Shown here: piece by piece, positions 14,952 through 23,483 of the stretch
Layout: every line of letters starts with the position of its first letter
How positions within the stretch are numbered: the stretch's first letter is position 1
Source of the DNA: Synergistaceae bacterium UBA4088
GTDB taxonomy: Bacteria > Synergistota > Synergistia > Synergistales > Thermovirgaceae
Direction of reading: 5' to 3'
Assembly: GCA_002382605.1 (NCBI GenBank)
Contig: DFYG01000152.1
Location: 1-27,594 of the forward strand
DNA length: 27,594 bases
Notes under the pieces: model-generated
What the model was told of the DNA's origin: nothing
The model's input: only the letters and a program-made list of their open reading frames with translations
Database searches by the model: none
Translations under genes and position numbers: made by a program

Positions 14952-17098
14952 AGCCCCGTGAAAGGACCACTCAGGACGAGCTCTTTTCTTCAATGAGCAG
15001 TTCCAGCGGGAGGCAGATGCTCATATTCTCAGGGAAGGGGGAGTCCACAGACCTTTCCCTGATGGTAGAGGCTCTCGGCCAGGAGGATCGCTCAGCCTGG
15101 GATACCGCGCGTATCCGGGATGCGCTCGTCATAGAGGCCGGTGTCGACCCTGCGATAGCAGGCGAGATCGCCGCGGAGGTCGAGACGGATATCCTAAGGC
15201 ACGGCAGGGAGAGGGTTACGACGACCATCATCAGGGAGATGGTCAACGTCAAGCTCTTCTTCCGTGGACTTGACGCCAAACTTGCCGATCATTCACGACT
15301 GGGGCTCCCTGTATATGACCTGGAATCCATGATGCTCAACCCCAACCGGGAGAACAGCAATACCTCCCACAACCCGGAGTCCATCAACCTTTCTGTAGCC
15401 GAGATGATCCTCAAGGAGTACGCCCTGAAGAAGGTTTTTTCCCGCGAGGTGGCCGATGCCCATCTTGGAGGAGACATTCACCTGCACGACCTCGGCATGG
15501 TAAACCGCCCTTATTGTTCAGGCCAGAGCATGGCCTATGTCATCCGGTACGGGCTGGACATTCCATCAATAACAAGTGTTTCAGCCCCTGCCCGGCACCC
15601 CGATGTCCTCCTTGCGCATATTCTCAAGATGACATCCGTTCTTCAGAACAACTTCGCGGGCGCGATCGGCTGGGATGCCGTGAACGTCTTTTTCGCCCCT
15701 TTCCTCGTGGGCCTGCCCTTCGAGAGGATCAGGCAGCTTGCACAGATGCTGATATTCGAGTTCAACCAGCTGGCGGGAGGCCGGGGCGGCCAGGTGGCCT
15801 TCACCGACATCAACCTCTACTACGAGATCCCCGACCACTTCAGGAATGTGCCTGCCCTGGGACCCGGAGGCGTCCCCACGGGCAAGACCTATGCTGATTA
15901 TTCCGCGGAATCGAAAGATTTTCTCAGGGCCCTCTTCGAGGTCTACCTTGAGGGTGACTGCCGCGGCCAGCCATTCTTCTTCCCCAAACCTCTGCTTCAC
16001 ATCACCGACCGCTTCTTCGAAGAGCCGGGGTGGGAGGAATTCCTTCACCTGGCCTGCCTTGTGGCCTCTGAGAAGGGCAGCACGTATTTTGTCTTTGACC
16101 GCGGAGGAGTAGCCAAGCTCAGTGAGTGCTGCAGGCTGAGTTTTGAACTATCCGAAGAAGACCTCGCGGAGGCGGCAACGCCGTGGAAGATGCGTTACTG
16201 TGCGCTCCAGAACGTGACTGTAAATCTGCCCAGGATCGCCTACAGAAGCGGAAGCGACAGAGAGGCACTCTTTGAGATCCTCGACAGGCTGATGGAGCTT
16301 GCCGCCGATGCCCACGTGCAGAAGAGGAATTTTCTCGGCGAGATCCTCGCGCTTGGCTCAAAAGGGCCGCTTTCGGTCCTTTGTGTGGATCACGACGGGG
16401 AGCCCTACCTCCGGATGGCAAAGAGCAGTCACCTTATCGGCATCCTGGGACTGGACGAGATGGTCCAGTGCGTCACCGGGAAGCAGATGCACGAAGACCC
16501 GGGATCCATGGATCTTGGTCTCGCGGTGACCAGATACATGGACCTCAAGTGCCACCAGCTGTCGGAGAGACTGGGGCTGAAGATCGTTCTGGAGCAGACC
16601 CCGGCCGAGAGTACCGCGTACAGGCTTGCGAGACTTGACCTCAGGTTCTTCGGGGATGATGCGGCGCGTTTCGTCAAGGGGAACCTCGATCGCGGAGAGG
16701 TCTATTACACCAACAGCACTCACTTTGCCTACGACGCACCCCTGGACCCGGTTTCGAGGGTCGTCAGGGAGGGTATGTTCCATCCTATGATCAGCGCCGG
16801 AGCGATAACCCATGTCTGGCTGGGAGAGCACAGGCCGGATCCGGGAGCGTTGGCCTCGTTCGTCAGAAAGGCTTTCAATCATTCCGAGAGTGCCCAGATA
16901 GCCTTCAGCCCCGAATTCACCATCTGTAACGATTGCGGACGGATCGAAAGAGGACTCCTTGATTCCTGTCGCGGTTGCAATAGCGGGGATGTGGACGGAA
17001 TAACGCGTATTACCGGCTATTTTACAAAGACCTCCTCCTGGAACGCAGGTAAAAGAGCGGAACTTCGCGACAGAGTAAGGACTGCGGTTGAAATATGA
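14948..17098 (+). CDS. nrdD: Anaerobic (class III) ribonucleoside-triphosphate reductase
   Basis: NrdD reduces ribonucleoside triphosphates using a glycyl radical, so it works only without oxygen. The 716 residues match the family length (E. coli 712). A degenerate ATP-cone-like region occupies about 40-105 (WDTARIRDALV, VTTTIIREMVNVKL). The barrel contains GGDIHLHDLG, SVLQNNFAGAIGWDAVN and GGRGGQVAFTDIN. A double Cys in LSECCRLSFEL is a candidate for the active-site thiyl position. The C terminus has the zinc site Cys660, Cys663, Cys674, Cys677 and the glycyl loop RITGYF, with Gly690 as the radical residue, then WNAGKRAELRDR. It overlaps nrdR and nrdG by 4 bases each. No class I or II reductase is in the window. 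Confidence 0.98.
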   Translation: MKPRERTTQDELFSSMSSSSGRQMLIFSGKGESTDLSLMVEALGQEDRSAWDTARIRDALVIEAGVDPAIAGEIAAEVETDILRHGRERVTTTIIREMVNVKLFFRGLDAKLADHSRLGLPVYDLESMMLNPNRENSNTSHNPESINLSVAEMILKEYALKKVFSREVADAHLGGDIHLHDLGMVNRPYCSGQSMAYVIRYGLDIPSITSVSAPARHPDVLLAHILKMTSVLQNNFAGAIGWDAVNVFFAPFLVGLPFERIRQLAQMLIFEFNQLAGGRGGQVAFTDINLYYEIPDHFRNVPALGPGGVPTGKTYADYSAESKDFLRALFEVYLEGDCRGQPFFFPKPLLHITDRFFEEPGWEEFLHLACLVASEKGSTYFVFDRGGVAKLSECCRLSFELSEEDLAEAATPWKMRYCALQNVTVNLPRIAYRSGSDREALFEILDRLMELAADAHVQKRNFLGEILALGSKGPLSVLCVDHDGEPYLRMAKSSHLIGILGLDEMVQCVTGKQMHEDPGSMDLGLAVTRYMDLKCHQLSERLGLKIVLEQTPAESTAYRLARLDLRFFGDDAARFVKGNLDRGEVYYTNSTHFAYDAPLDPVSRVVREGMFHPMISAGAITHVWLGEHRPDPGALASFVRKAFNHSESAQIAFSPEFTICNDCGRIERGLLDSCRGCNSGDVDGITRITGYFTKTSSWNAGKRAELRDRVRTAVEI

Positions 17099-17766
17099 GC
17101 GAAGCTGTTCCCATCGGGGGTTACCTTCCCGTTTCCTTCATCGACTGGGCCGGACATGTTGCTCCGGTCCTTTTCCTTTGCGGGTGCAATTTTCGCTGTC
17201 CCTACTGTCATAACGGTGATCTTGTCGAAATGACGTCAGGCAGGCTTGACCTGGAAGTGATCCTGGAGGATATGAAAAAGAGGTCTGTTTTCCTTGACGG
17301 TCTTGTCGTAAGCGGTGGCGAACCTACGATACACGAAGGACTTCCGGGTTTTCTGTCGTCGATCAAGTCTGAAACGGGGCTTGACATCAAACTTGACACC
17401 AACGGAAGCCGTCCCGATCTGCTCGGTGCACTTGTCGGGAAATCTCTTGTGGATGCCGTTTCAATTGACGTTAAGGCTTCCTGGAGCGACTACCCCCGAA
17501 TAGTCCGCGGGTACGGACGTCCGGTGAGTGAATCGCTCGAACTGCTGCGATCTTCCGGGATACCTCTCGAGGTCAGGACAACATTTGTCCCTGACCTGAT
17601 GAAAATTGAGGATCTTATCGATATCGAAAAGCAGATCGGTCCTGATGTCAGGTGGGTCATACAGCTCTTCCGACCTGGAGAGACCCTTGATCCCTCTCTC
17701 AGGAACGGATCCGTCCCGAATATTGAAGAGTTGAAAAAACGTTTCCCGGGCACAATATTGAAGTGA
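17095..17766 (+). CDS. nrdG: Anaerobic ribonucleotide reductase activating enzyme (radical SAM)
   Basis: This radical SAM protein installs the glycyl radical on NrdD. The 223-residue length and the LPVSFIDWAGHVAPVLFLCGCNFRCPYCHN start resemble the NrdG2 type rather than the shorter E. coli NrdG. The cluster motif is Cys31-x3-Cys35-x2-Cys38. VVSGGEPTIHEGL supplies the GGEP motif that contacts SAM, and IKLDTNGSRPD and VSIDVKA follow as expected. The ATG overlaps the nrdD stop (ATGA), so the two are translationally coupled. I see no clear terminator downstream; the next gene is 181 bases away and has its own strong ribosome site. Confidence 0.95.
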   Translation: MSEAVPIGGYLPVSFIDWAGHVAPVLFLCGCNFRCPYCHNGDLVEMTSGRLDLEVILEDMKKRSVFLDGLVVSGGEPTIHEGLPGFLSSIKSETGLDIKLDTNGSRPDLLGALVGKSLVDAVSIDVKASWSDYPRIVRGYGRPVSESLELLRSSGIPLEVRTTFVPDLMKIEDLIDIEKQIGPDVRWVIQLFRPGETLDPSLRNGSVPNIEELKKRFPGTILK

Positions 17767-17947
17767 CTGGAGTATAATAATTGTGCGTCAATAATAGACA
17801 GAGGATCATTTCCGGCCGCTTCCTCAATAGATCCGGAGGAAAAGAGGTGTTTTATACACGGGGCAAGGGATTCGCAGGTGTAGCATTGTGATTGATTTCG
17901 TGTAAAATTATCGTGCAGGTTCTACATCCATACGGAGGTGAGCATAA

Positions 17948-19141
17948 GTGAAGAAAGGTCTTTTGATAGGTCTGATAGTAGTAATTGCGGTGATCGGGTT
18001 TATGATGATGAAGGGCGAGAAGGCCCCGGAAGCGCCTGTTGTTGAGGAACCGGCCGCCGAGGAGCCGGCTGCCGGGGGAGAAGTGGTTCGTATCGGCGTT
18101 TTCCTCCCGCTGACAGGCCAGAACGCTTTTGGAGGGCAGCTTGAGCTCGATGGAGTCAAGATGGCCCAGACCGAGATGCCCGAGGTCCTGGGCAGGAAGG
18201 TCGAGCTTTTTGTCGTAGACAACAAGTCCGACAAGGTTGAATCTGCAAACGCTGTCAAGCGCCTGATCGAGAAGGAGAATGTTGTTGCGGTCATCGGTAC
18301 CTACGGTTCCTCTCTTGCCATGGCAGGCGGAGAAGTTGCCGAGAGCGCCGGGATCCCGATGGTCGGCACTTCCTGCACCAACCCGCTCGTGACCCAGGGC
18401 AAGAAGTACATCTTCCGTGTATGCTTCATCGACCCGCTTCAGGGCGCCGGTGCGGCGACCTATGCCTACAAGGTTCTTGGAGCCAAGAAGGCCGCCCTGC
18501 TGATCGACGTAGCCAACGACTATTCTGTCGGCCTCGCCGGATTCTTCGAGAGGTCCTTCCTGAAACTCGGCGGAGAGGTAGTAACTAAGCTCAACTACAA
18601 TTCGGGCGACCAGGATTTCACAGCCCAGATCACGGAGATCATCAGCAAGAGCCCCGACATTCTCTTTGTCCCATCCTACTTTGCTGAAGGCGCCATCATC
18701 ATGAAGCAGGCCCAGGAGCTTGGTGTTGATTTCCAGATCATGGGCGGAGACGCCATGGACAACCCGCAGATCGTCGAGATCGGCGGAGACGCTGTTGAGG
18801 GATTCGTCCACACTACATTCCCGTATGACCCGTCGATGACGGATATGAATCCCGTTGCCCAGAAATTCACCGATGAATGGAAGAAGAATCGCACCGACGA
18901 TCCCAACGTCAACGCGGCTCTGGGCTATGACTCCTATCTGATCCTCCTCGACGCCATCAGCCGCGCCGGCAGCACAGATCCCGAAGCGATCACTGCCGCT
19001 CTTGCCGCGACCAAGGACTTCGAGGGCGTAACAGGTCTTACGACCATCAACGAAACCCACGACGCAGAGAAGCCGATCGGTATTGTCCAGATCAAGGACG
19101 GCAAAAAACAGTACATCGCAACGATAACTCCGGAACTCTAG
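17948..19141 (+). CDS. livJ: Branched-chain amino acid ABC transporter, substrate-binding protein
   Basis: The 397-residue type I periplasmic binding protein should capture Leu/Ile/Val or another amino acid for the permease encoded downstream. The N terminus has a hydrophobic segment (residues 4-21) but no lipobox Cys and no clear signal peptidase site; a Pro/Glu/Ala-rich stretch (residues 22-45) links it to the domain. The domain starts VVRIGVFLPLTGQNAFGG and includes DNKSDKVESANAVKRLIEKE, VIGTYGSSLAMAG and LFVPSYFAEGA, normal for the family. It may be tethered by an uncleaved helix. GTG is the start, 6 bases after GGAGGTGA. The 181-base upstream gap contains no promoter I can defend. Ligand specificity cannot be read from the sequence. 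Confidence 0.95.
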   Translation: MKKGLLIGLIVVIAVIGFMMMKGEKAPEAPVVEEPAAEEPAAGGEVVRIGVFLPLTGQNAFGGQLELDGVKMAQTEMPEVLGRKVELFVVDNKSDKVESANAVKRLIEKENVVAVIGTYGSSLAMAGGEVAESAGIPMVGTSCTNPLVTQGKKYIFRVCFIDPLQGAGAATYAYKVLGAKKAALLIDVANDYSVGLAGFFERSFLKLGGEVVTKLNYNSGDQDFTAQITEIISKSPDILFVPSYFAEGAIIMKQAQELGVDFQIMGGDAMDNPQIVEIGGDAVEGFVHTTFPYDPSMTDMNPVAQKFTDEWKKNRTDDPNVNAALGYDSYLILLDAISRAGSTDPEAITAALAATKDFEGVTGLTTINETHDAEKPIGIVQIKDGKKQYIATITPEL

Positions 19142-19145
19142 ACCG

Positions 19146-19181
19146 AACCGGATCTCCCTTGACGGGAGACCCGGTTTTTTT
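19146..19181 (+). terminator. Terminator 1 between binding protein and permease genes
   Basis: A 13-position stem with one mismatch (arms 19146-19158 and 19164-19176) and a 5-base loop is followed by a run of T residues to 19181. It starts 5 bases after the binding-protein stop. It should end most transcripts, keeping binding-protein mRNA above that of the permease. Confidence 0.9.
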
Positions 19182-19211
19182 GCGGGGGAGGGGCTTCCTC
19201 CCCCGCCTTTT
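19182..19211 (+). terminator. Terminator-like hairpin 2, in tandem
   Basis: A perfect 10-bp stem (GCGGGGGAGG at 19182-19191 with 19197-19206) and a 5-base loop is followed by CTTTTA. It begins directly after the T-run of the first hairpin. The short T-run makes it weaker, but the stem is very stable. Confidence 0.75.
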
Positions 19212-19235
19212 ACGTGATAACAAGGGGGAGCTCAT

Positions 19236-20129
19236 ATGAGCTTGGCAATGTTCGTACAGCACTTTTTCAATGCACTCACCCTTGGGAGCCTTTATGCGCT
19301 TATCGCTATCGGATATACCATGGTGTACGGTATCCTGAGGCTTATCAACTTCGCCCACGGCGAGATATTCATGTTGGGAGCGTACTTTGTTTTCTGGGGA
19401 GTCACACTTTTCCACCTTCCCTGGTTCGTAGCGGTCATAGGTTCCATCCTGGTGACCTCCATGGCAGGAATAATGGTGGACAGAGTGGCATATAAACCGC
19501 TTCGCAACGCCCCCCGCATCTCGGCTCTCATAAGTTCCATCGGAGTGTCTTTCTTCCTTCAGAACTTCGCCATAGTTGTTTTTTCTGCCATACCCCGTGC
19601 GGTTCAGCGTCCGGACTGGCTCGTAAAGGTGATAATTGTCGGCAAGATCCGTATCCTTCCCCTGACACTGGTCGTCCCGGTCCTCTCCTTCATTCTTATG
19701 ATCGGTCTGCTTTACGTGGTCTACAGGACAAAACCGGGCCTCGGCATGCGGGCCATTTCCAAGGACATTGAAACCAGCCGTCTGATGGGGGTTCCCGTCA
19801 ACAGGATCATTGCCCTTACATTTGGCATCGGTTCTGCCCTGGCTGCAGCTTCCGGCATTATGTGGGCTCTCAGATACCCCCAGCTTCAGCCGATAATGGG
19901 CGTTATTCCGGGATTCAAGGCCTTTATTGCCGCTGTGTTCGGCGGCATAGGCTCCATCCATGGAGCTGTGATCGGAGGCCTGATCCTTGGTTTCATAGAG
20001 ATAATGGTAGTCGCGTTCCTTCCGGCGCTCGCCGGTTTCAGGGATGCCTTTGCCTTCGTTCTTTTGATCATCATTCTTCTCATCATGCCAACCGGTCTAA
20101 TGGGTGAGAAGCTGGAGGATAAGGTCTGA
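19236..20129 (+). CDS. livH: Branched-chain amino acid ABC transporter permease LivH
   Basis: LivH is one of two inner-membrane channel subunits. The 297-residue protein has about eight hydrophobic segments and the family N terminus: a helix, then GSLYALIAIGYTMVYGILRLINFAHGEIFMLGAY, in which the NFAHGE element is diagnostic. The coupling region facing the ATPases includes GLGMRAISKDIETSRLMGVPVNRIIALTFGIGSALA. The end, FVLLIIILLIMPTGLMGEK, is also typical. ATG 19236 follows GGGGGAG by 5 bases. Its stop overlaps the livM start (TGATG). Expression depends on read-through of the two upstream hairpins or on a promoter I cannot see. Confidence 0.96.
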   Translation: MSLAMFVQHFFNALTLGSLYALIAIGYTMVYGILRLINFAHGEIFMLGAYFVFWGVTLFHLPWFVAVIGSILVTSMAGIMVDRVAYKPLRNAPRISALISSIGVSFFLQNFAIVVFSAIPRAVQRPDWLVKVIIVGKIRILPLTLVVPVLSFILMIGLLYVVYRTKPGLGMRAISKDIETSRLMGVPVNRIIALTFGIGSALAAASGIMWALRYPQLQPIMGVIPGFKAFIAAVFGGIGSIHGAVIGGLILGFIEIMVVAFLPALAGFRDAFAFVLLIIILLIMPTGLMGEKLEDKV

Positions 20130-21178
20130 TGGACGCAAAACTCAAGAGAAATTACATGTTGAACGGTGTAGTGGTCCTCATCCTCGGCCTCTTTCTTTTC
20201 TGGGCGGGGAGAAATCTCGATGGCTACAAGATCCAGATACTGAACCTGATAGCCGTGAATATTATTCTGGCCTTGAGCCTCAACCTGATCTACGGTTTCA
20301 CTGGTCTCTTCTCGCTCGGTCACGCGGGGTTCATGGCTGTCGGAGCCTACACCTGTGCTCTGCTTATCCTCCCCGCGGCTCAAAAACAGGCCATGTTCAT
20401 TCTCCAGGCGCCAATGTGGCCCTTCTCCGTGATGCACGCTCCTTTTTTTCTGGCCATACTGATAGCGGGGCTTGTCGCCGCGGTTTTCGGCATTCTGATA
20501 GGATTCCCGGTCCTCAGGCTCGGTGGTGACTATCTCGGGATCGCCACCCTGGGTTTTGCGGAGATTATCAGGGTTCTCGCTAACAACATGCCGAAAGTAA
20601 CGAACGGCGCTCTCGGTCTGAAGGGAATACCGTCCTATTCGAACCTCTGGTGGAATTACGGCTGGTGTCTCCTGACGCTATTCGTGGTAATGCGGCTTGT
20701 CAGGAGCAACTACGGCAACACGTTGAAGGCGATCAGGGACGACGAAGTTGCCGCGAGGGCAATGGGCATAGACACTTTCAGATACCGTATGACATCCTTC
20801 GTGATCGGCGCCTTTTTTGCCGGAGTCGGGGGGGCGCTTCTCGCAAGTCTCATAACTACGATCGATCCCAAGATGTTCCTTTTCATCCTCACATTCAACG
20901 TTCTCATGATCGTCGTTGCCGGAGGTCTTGGTTCTCTCACAGGAACGGTGCTGGCGGGAGTCATTATCACGGTCCTCCTGGAGTGGCTCCGTTTCGTGGA
21001 GAACCCTCTGACAATAGGAACTTTCACCCTGCAAGGGGTTCCAGGCATGCGCATGGTGGTCTTTTCTCTTGCTCTGCTCTTCATAATTCTTTTCAGACAG
21101 CAGGGGATGATGGGCAGGCGTGAATTCTCCTGGGACTGGTTTCTGGGACTTTTCCGAAGGCGGGGTGATGCAAGATGA
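20129..21178 (+). CDS. livM: Branched-chain amino acid ABC transporter permease LivM
   Basis: LivM is the second channel subunit. The 349 residues include 8-10 hydrophobic segments. Family blocks include NIILALSLNLIYGFTGLFSLGHAGFMAVGAY (the SLGHAGF element), a large segment FPVLRLGGDYLGIATLGFAEIIR, the coupling helix NTLKAIRDDEVAARAMGIDTFRYR and ITTIDPKMFLF. Its ATG overlaps livH by one base and its end overlaps livG by 4 bases, so all four downstream genes are translationally coupled and should be made in fixed proportion. Confidence 0.96.
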   Translation: MDAKLKRNYMLNGVVVLILGLFLFWAGRNLDGYKIQILNLIAVNIILALSLNLIYGFTGLFSLGHAGFMAVGAYTCALLILPAAQKQAMFILQAPMWPFSVMHAPFFLAILIAGLVAAVFGILIGFPVLRLGGDYLGIATLGFAEIIRVLANNMPKVTNGALGLKGIPSYSNLWWNYGWCLLTLFVVMRLVRSNYGNTLKAIRDDEVAARAMGIDTFRYRMTSFVIGAFFAGVGGALLASLITTIDPKMFLFILTFNVLMIVVAGGLGSLTGTVLAGVIITVLLEWLRFVENPLTIGTFTLQGVPGMRMVVFSLALLFIILFRQQGMMGRREFSWDWFLGLFRRRGDAR

Positions 21179-21963
21179 GCGACCGCAGGATCGTTCTTGA
21201 AACCAAAGGCCTGACGATGCGCTTTGGCGGCCTGACAGCCGTAAATAACTTCGACATCCAGGTCCAGAAGGGCAGGATAGTAGGACTGATAGGCCCCAAC
21301 GGGGCCGGAAAAACAACATGCTTCAATATGATCACCGGTTTTTACAAGCCTTCTGAAGGACAGATACTTTTCGAGGGGCAGGATATATCCGGATGGCCCC
21401 CCTACAGGGTCTGTTCAGGAGGGATAGCAAGAACCTTCCAGAACATCAGGCTTTTCCATACAGCGACGGTTCTTGAGAATGTTATGGTGGGAGCCAGGGT
21501 CAGACAGCATACAAGCTGGTGGCACGCCCTGCTGAGCCTCCCCTCCTACCTGAAAGAAGAGAAAGAGGTAAGAGAGAGATCCATGTTCCTTCTTGAGGCT
21601 GTGGGTCTGCAAAAACTTGCGAATGAGGAATCCGGGGGGCTGCCGTATGGAGCGCAGCGAAGGCTGGAGATCGCCAGGGCGCTTGCCACGGATCCTTCGT
21701 TCCTTCTTCTGGACGAACCAGCCGCAGGGATGAACGCCAACGAGACGCAGGATCTTATGGGTTTCATCAAGGACATCCGCACCAGGTTCGATCTTACCGT
21801 TCTTCTTATCGAACATGATATGAAGGTGGTAATGGGGATATGCGAACACATGTGGGTACTGGATTACGGCGTTACCATAGCCGAGGGCAAGCCGGAGGAG
21901 ATCAAGGCCAACACCAGGGTGATCGAAGCCTACCTGGGGGAGGAGTATGTCCAGGATGCTTAG
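21175..21963 (+). CDS. livG: Branched-chain amino acid ABC transporter ATPase LivG
   Basis: LivG is a cytoplasmic ATPase subunit. The 262-residue protein has Walker A GPNGAGKTT, the Q-loop region IARTFQNIRLF, the LivG form of the ABC signature LPYGAQRRLEIARAL (where many relatives have LSYGQQR), Walker B LLLDEPAAGMN and the switch His in IEHDMKVVMGI. The C-terminal IAEGKPEEIKANTRVIEAYLGEE is characteristic of LivG. It overlaps livM by 4 bases and livF by 17. Confidence 0.97.
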   Translation: MSDRRIVLETKGLTMRFGGLTAVNNFDIQVQKGRIVGLIGPNGAGKTTCFNMITGFYKPSEGQILFEGQDISGWPPYRVCSGGIARTFQNIRLFHTATVLENVMVGARVRQHTSWWHALLSLPSYLKEEKEVRERSMFLLEAVGLQKLANEESGGLPYGAQRRLEIARALATDPSFLLLDEPAAGMNANETQDLMGFIKDIRTRFDLTVLLIEHDMKVVMGICEHMWVLDYGVTIAEGKPEEIKANTRVIEAYLGEEYVQDA

Positions 21964-22660
21964 GATAAAAGATCTTGACGTACACTATGGCGGCATTCAT
22001 GCAATAAAGGGCATTTCCATCGAGGTCCCCAGGGGAAAGATAGTAACACTGATCGGGGCGAACGGGGCCGGAAAGAGTTCAACTCTTCGTGCAGTGGCCG
22101 GCCTTGTTCACAAGAGCGGAGGTTCGGTCCTTTTTGACGGAAAAGAGATAGGCAAACTGGCAGCCGAGGATATTGTCAAGGCGGGAATAACTATGGCGCC
22201 CGAGGGGCGCAGGATCTTTCCCCATCTGACAGTTCTCGAAAATCTGATGCTGGGAGCGTTCGGCCGATCTGACAAGGTCGGGATAAACCGTGATATCGAC
22301 TGGGTTTACGAGCTTTTCCCAAGGCTGAAGGAACGCCTCTGGCAAAAGGGCGGAACGCTGTCCGGCGGGGAGCAGCAGATGCTGGCGGTGGGTCGGGCGC
22401 TGATGGGTTCCCCGAAGCTTATAATGCTTGATGAACCTTCGTTGGGTCTGGCTCCGCTTCTCGTCAAGGAGGTCTTCGATATTATCAGGACCATCAATGA
22501 AGAGGGCAAGACCGTTCTTCTCGTGGAGCAGAACGCCTACGCGGCTTTAAAGATAGCGCATGCGGCCTATGTCCTGGAGGTTGGCAGCATAGTCCTCTCT
22601 GGAACGGGGGAAGAACTTCTCAGGGACCCAAAGGTCAGAGAAGCCTACCTGGGAGGTTAG
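21947..22660 (+). CDS. livF: Branched-chain amino acid ABC transporter ATPase LivF
   Basis: LivF is the partner ATPase of LivG. The 237-residue protein has Walker A GANGAGKSS, the Q-loop neighbourhood APEGRRIFPHLTVLENLMLGA, signature LSGGEQQMLAVGRAL, Walker B LIMLDEPSLGLAPLLV and the LivF switch VEQNAYAAL, in which VEQN replaces the His form seen in LivG. Two ATGs are possible, 21947 and 21956; the GGGGGAGGAGT run lies immediately before the first. The second gives MLRIKDL, closer to most relatives. A terminator hairpin follows. Confidence 0.96.
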   Translation: MSRMLRIKDLDVHYGGIHAIKGISIEVPRGKIVTLIGANGAGKSSTLRAVAGLVHKSGGSVLFDGKEIGKLAAEDIVKAGITMAPEGRRIFPHLTVLENLMLGAFGRSDKVGINRDIDWVYELFPRLKERLWQKGGTLSGGEQQMLAVGRALMGSPKLIMLDEPSLGLAPLLVKEVFDIIRTINEEGKTVLLVEQNAYAALKIAHAAYVLEVGSIVLSGTGEELLRDPKVREAYLGG

Positions 22661-22675
22661 CGGAAGCAGGACCGA

Positions 22676-22702
22676 CCCGGGGTTTGAAAAACCCCGGGCT
22701 TT
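22676..22702 (+). terminator. Terminator hairpin after livF
   Basis: A perfect 10-bp stem, CCCGGGGTTT at 22676-22685 with 22689-22698 and a short GAA-containing loop, is followed by CTTT. The U-run is short, but the stem is GC-rich, and it sits 15 bases after the livF stop. Confidence 0.75.
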
Positions 22703-22746
22703 GCTCCTGGTCAGGGGAATAATGAAGCTCTCTTTTCTGAAACTAT

Positions 22747-22754
22747 AAGGAGGT
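22747..22754 (+). promoter_or_regulatory. Shine-Dalgarno that sets the pgsA TTG start
   Basis: AAGGAGGT is close to a full anti-16S match. It overlaps the first available in-frame GTG (22753), so it cannot serve it. The next in-frame start is TTG at 22765, 10 bases downstream. Confidence 0.72.
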
Positions 22755-22764
22755 GCATATCTCT

Positions 22765-23307
22765 TTGAGAGTCTGGAATCTTCCGAATATACTGAGCCTT
22801 TCCAGGGTTTTTCTTGCGCCTCTGGTTATGGTTTTTCTGACCCTCCGGGCGCAGTTCGGAAACATTCTCGGTCTCCCCTTCGGGGATATACTGGCTGGAC
22901 TTGTCTTCACGATCGCCGCTCTGACCGACACCTTCGATGGCTATTTCGCCAGGAAGCACGGCATGGTCACCAACCTGGGCAAACTTATAGATCCTCTGTC
23001 GGACAAGATACTCGTCATCGCCGCACTGATTTCGCTCGTCCAGCTCCAGCGGCTTCCGGCATGGATAGTGGTCGTTATCATATCCAGGGAGTTTTTCGTG
23101 ACAGGGCTTCGAATGATAGCGGCGTCCGAGGGTGTTGTCATCTCCGCCTCCCGCGGAGGAAAGATGAAGACGGTCACCCAGATCATTGCAATTCTCATGG
23201 TCATCTTCAACCTGCCCGGAGGGCTTTTCGCCATGTGGATAGCGATGATAGCCACACTCTGGTCAGGGATGGACTACCTCGCGGAAGGGAAAAAACTTCT
23301 CACCTGA
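22765..23307 (+). CDS. pgsA: CDP-diacylglycerol--glycerol-3-phosphate 3-phosphatidyltransferase
   Basis: PgsA makes phosphatidylglycerol phosphate, the committed step to phosphatidylglycerol and cardiolipin, in the inner membrane. From TTG 22765 it has 180 residues, normal for the family. It opens RVWNLPNILSLSRVFLAP, the standard start. The CDP-alcohol phosphotransferase signature D-G-x2-A-R-x8-G-x3-D-x3-D is complete in TDTFDGYFARKHG followed by GKLIDPLSDK. Four to six hydrophobic helices follow, with SREFFVTGLRMIAASEG and GKMKTVTQI as expected for PgsA. It lies alone between the liv operon and the tryptophanase-like gene; no clear promoter is visible in the 62 bases after the terminator. 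Confidence 0.96.
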   Translation: MRVWNLPNILSLSRVFLAPLVMVFLTLRAQFGNILGLPFGDILAGLVFTIAALTDTFDGYFARKHGMVTNLGKLIDPLSDKILVIAALISLVQLQRLPAWIVVVIISREFFVTGLRMIAASEGVVISASRGGKMKTVTQIIAILMVIFNLPGGLFAMWIAMIATLWSGMDYLAEGKKLLT

Positions 23308-23389
23308 AAACAGTCGACCCGGATACTTCCAGTAAGCAGAGCATCTCTTTCCACTTCTTTTCACTGTTGATATCAAGGCTTGAAGGCAG

Positions 23390-23398
23390 TGTTATAAT
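23390..23398 (+). promoter_or_regulatory. Extended -10 promoter for the tryptophanase-like gene
   Basis: TGT-TATAAT is a perfect extended -10. A TTGATA lies upstream at 23367-23372, but the 20-base spacer is too long for a normal -35, so the TG element probably carries the promoter. The leader would be about 80 bases long. Confidence 0.7.
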
Positions 23399-23483
23399 TG
23401 CCACGGAAAGATCAGACGAGACAGAAGCAATTTGAGGATCCTCCAGCAGAGCTGAAGAACAGCCATAGGGAGGTCTTTTTTGT

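Noticed and set aside
17767..17947. Riboswitch or promoter in the gap before the binding-protein gene.
   Set aside because: I see only short, weak stems and isolated A/T-rich hexamers without a partner; nothing supports a named element.
17852..19060. A 402-codon open frame antisense to the binding-protein gene.
   Set aside because: Same reasoning: shadow of a biased coding frame, Gly/His/Asp-rich translation without family features, and it runs past the real gene's start.
23432..23455. Possible TnaC-like leader peptide before the tryptophanase-like gene.
   Set aside because: The only short frame (TTG, 7 codons) lacks a Shine-Dalgarno and a Trp codon.
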